Origin: JANRIC01 sp033765345
GTDB taxonomy: Bacteria > Bacteroidota > Bacteroidia > Cytophagales > Microscillaceae
Reading direction: 5' to 3'
NCBI GenBank assembly: GCA_033765345.1
Contig: JANRIC010000262.1
Location: 1-15,323 of the forward strand
Length of the DNA stretch: 15,323 nucleotides
A program made the translations under genes and the position numbers. The notes below the pieces were generated by a model, which searched no databases, was not told the DNA's origin, and was given only the letters and a program-made list of their open reading frames with translations. This document shows, one piece after another, positions 15,200 through 15,323 of the stretch. Numbering within the stretch: position 1 is the stretch's first letter; each line of letters starts with the position of its first letter.

Positions 15200-15323
15200 T
15201 TAACTGATAACATTAAGATTATATTGATAGGCCCAAAGTTTGAAATGTAAATTTAACATATACTCTTTTTTAGAAAAGGATAAAGTTTTGCGTACAAATC
15301 TGCTAAACCTTTGTCTAATAGTA
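15126..15323 (-). mobile_element. Partial IS1-family-like insertion sequence, right end only
   Basis: The element is inferred from the transposase tail at 15200-15322 and a candidate terminal repeat starting GGTAGCAAGGTGTACAG at 15126, which shares a GGT start with known IS1 ends. The opposite end, and so the true inverted repeat and target duplication, are outside the window. The exact boundary is uncertain by perhaps tens of bases. The sequence stopping inside a repeated element is typical of a contig break. Confidence 0.45.
15200..15322 (-). CDS. C-terminal fragment of an IS1-family-like transposase, cut by window edge
   Basis: Reading the minus strand from the window edge gives 40 codons ending at TAA (15202-15200). 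The segment RQRFSRFVRKTLSFSKK, followed by a short helical tail with aromatic residues, closely resembles the end of IS1 (InsAB') transposases, which close with LNRKTLSFSKS-type sequence. IS1 transposases are DDE enzymes that move the element by cutting and joining its inverted ends. Here the catalytic part lies outside the window. The stop lies about 74 bases before the likely outer end of the element near 15126, similar to the spacing in E. coli IS1. It is too short for routine ORF calls, so it is easy to miss. Family assignment rests on about 17 residues. Confidence 0.65.
   Translation of the reverse strand, partial: TIRQRFSRFVRKTLSFSKKEYMLNLHFKLWAYQYNLNVIS

Overview
The window is a 15.3 kb piece of a bacterial chromosome, most likely from the phylum Bacteroidota and probably a Cytophagales-like lineage. 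Three lines of evidence support this. Start codons sit behind A/T-rich leaders that almost all lack a Shine-Dalgarno sequence. Three genes have a TAnnTTTG -7 element 20-34 nt upstream of the ATG, which is the Bacteroidota housekeeping promoter signature. The protein styles (TatC with a paired-Cys periplasmic loop, the GAF variant, the rbfA/permease neighbourhood) also fit that phylum. The genus cannot be named from sequence alone.

Both edges look like assembly limits, so the window may be a whole contig. The left 214 bases are nearly pure C and sharpen into CCCCCAA heptamers next to normal DNA. The right edge lies inside the C-terminal codons of an IS1-family-like transposase (minus strand) that is not obvious in ordinary ORF calling.

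Layout. 1-214: low-complexity C tract. 215-577: no convincing gene, one weak basic ORF. 578-2488 (-): cyclic-nucleotide-binding-like/CBS/DUF294 nucleotidyltransferase protein, divergent from 2661-4541 (+), a secreted M1-family metallopeptidase. 4730-6172 (+): membrane protein with cytoplasmic coiled coils and a GAF domain. 6261-9010 (+): glyA, tatC and rpiB in a row, glyA and tatC each with a recognisable promoter element. rpiB converges on 9017-10543 (-), a multi-pass GT-C-like membrane protein, with only 6 bp between stop codons. 10663-11037 (+): rbfA, closed by a strong terminator, then 11233-12468 (+), a LolC/LolE-type permease. 12764-13453 (+): an ABC ATPase of the LolD/MacB class behind a possible palindromic operator. 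It converges on 13603-14964 (-), a cytochrome P450, across a shared bidirectional terminator. 15200-15322 (-): transposase tail.

The genes are mostly housekeeping and do not form one pathway: one-carbon metabolism (glyA), pentose phosphate (rpiB), Tat export (tatC), 30S maturation (rbfA), envelope transport (permease and ATPase), peptide breakdown (M1 enzyme) and signalling (DUF294 and GAF proteins). I do not see a clearly novel multi-gene system. The points most worth a second look are the IS1-like tail at the right edge, the C-rich left edge, the candidate operator before an ABC ATPase that has no immediate partner, and the solitary P450.
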